Assembly: GCA_021801615.1 (NCBI GenBank) | Contig: JAJYXS010000202.1 | Coordinates: 1-6,289, forward strand | Direction: 5' to 3' | Length of the DNA: 6,289 bases | Source of the DNA: Actinomycetes bacterium | GTDB taxonomy: Bacteria > Actinomycetota > Acidimicrobiia > Acidimicrobiales > RAAP-2 | Part shown: piece by piece, positions 5,932-6,289 of the stretch | Layout of the letters: every line of letters starts with the position of its first letter | Numbering within the stretch: the first letter of the stretch is position 1 | The notes under the pieces: generated by a model | What the model saw: the letters and a program-made list of their open reading frames with translations, nothing else | The model's database searches: none | Told to the model about the DNA's origin: nothing | Program-made: the position numbers and the translations under genes

Positions 5932-6289
5932 TCACGAGGCGAGCCTCGCGACGGCAGCGGACGTCGCGATCTCGCCGCCTCGCTGCGCGATCCCCCCGCC
6001 TCCCTCCACGAGATGGCGGCCCCGCTCGAGGAGATACCGGTCGGCCGCGAGCGCGGCTTTCGCCCCGGCCCCGGCGGCGACCACGATCTGCTTCTCCGGC
6101 TCGTCGGTCACGTCGCCGGCGGCGAACAGACCCGGGACCGAGGTGGACTGGTCGCGACCCACCTCGATCTCGCCCTCGGCGTTGAGCCGGACGAGCCCTC
6201 TCACCGGATCGGAGTTCGGCACCAGGCCGATCTCCAAGAACACGCCCTCGACGCGCAGGTCCAGCCGTGCCCTGCCGTCGAGGGACTCG
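5932..6289 (-). CDS. Thioredoxin reductase / AhpF-type flavoprotein, C-terminal 118 residues (5' end outside window)
   Basis: This is the C-terminal end of a pyridine nucleotide-disulfide oxidoreductase, a flavoenzyme that passes electrons from NAD(P)H through FAD and a CxxC disulfide to a thioredoxin, AhpC or similar partner. Counting from the edge, residues 15-27 contain GVFLEIGLVPNSD and residues 53-60 contain GLFAAGDV, the C-terminal FAD-contact motif, followed by KQIVVAAGAGAKAAL (66-80). The KQI-A-G-GAKA pattern is closer to AhpF and its relatives than to the usual TrxB wording. The CxxC motif, NAD(P) domain and any N-terminal thioredoxin-fold repeat of a full AhpF lie outside the window, so TrxB and AhpF cannot be separated. 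After the helix ending at about residue 88, a tail of some 30 residues rich in Gly, Ala and Arg extends beyond the normal family end. The 34-nt gap to nrdJ on the same strand suggests an operon and a role in supplying reductant. Confidence 0.85.
   Translation of the reverse strand, partial: ESLDGRARLDLRVEGVFLEIGLVPNSDPVRGLVRLNAEGEIEVGRDQSTSVPGLFAAGDVTDEPEKQIVVAAGAGAKAALAADRYLLERGRHLVEGGGGIAQRGGEIATSAAVARLAS

Noticed and set aside
4011..6185. 724-codon plus-strand open frame opposite nrdJ and the flavoprotein gene
   Set aside because: It crosses two well-identified minus-strand genes and has low-complexity Arg/Gly/His composition. It is a shadow frame.

Overview
The window is GC-rich bacterial DNA. 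Codons are strongly GC-ending, genes are tightly packed, and the proteins resemble those of high-GC Actinobacteria; by recall they look most like Acidimicrobiia-type lineages. That placement is an inference from sequence style and could not be tested by a search. There are no mobile elements, CRISPR arrays, tRNAs or rRNAs. Five protein genes are supported, two of them cut by the window edges.

Left part (1-2075, minus strand): a two-gene redox operon. The upstream gene (429-2075) encodes a GltD-like FAD/NAD(P) oxidoreductase with a cysteine-rich N-terminal iron-sulfur domain and a C-terminal two-[4Fe-4S] ferredoxin domain. It overlaps by 4 nt (GTGA) the start of nifJ, a single-chain pyruvate:ferredoxin oxidoreductase of which only the first 144 codons are visible. 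The pair probably moves electrons between 2-oxoacid oxidation, ferredoxin and NAD(P)(H).

Middle (2076-2311): a 236-bp divergent control region. It holds an inverted repeat, a weak plus-strand promoter candidate and, on the minus strand, a possible leaderless short upstream ORF whose stop overlaps the oxidoreductase start codon. To its right on the plus strand (2312-3733) is a soluble PAS-PAS histidine kinase with a NarX/DevS-type (HisKA_3) transmitter. No response regulator lies in the window.

Right part (3777-6289, minus strand): nrdJ, an adenosylcobalamin-dependent class II ribonucleotide reductase complete with all its catalytic cysteines. It lies 34 nt downstream of the truncated 3' end of a thioredoxin-reductase/AhpF-type flavoprotein gene. 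That pair probably links an NAD(P)H-dependent dithiol reductase to an oxygen-independent route to deoxynucleotides. nrdJ and the kinase converge with a 43-nt gap that contains a hairpin.

Together the genes suggest a facultative or oxygen-variable lifestyle: oxygen-sensitive PFOR, oxygen-indifferent class II RNR, flavin/thiol redox enzymes and a cytosolic sensor kinase. No clearly novel system is present. The points most worth a second look are the GltD-ferredoxin fusion coupled to nifJ, the duplicated N-terminus of NifJ, and the possible cysteine-containing leader peptide.
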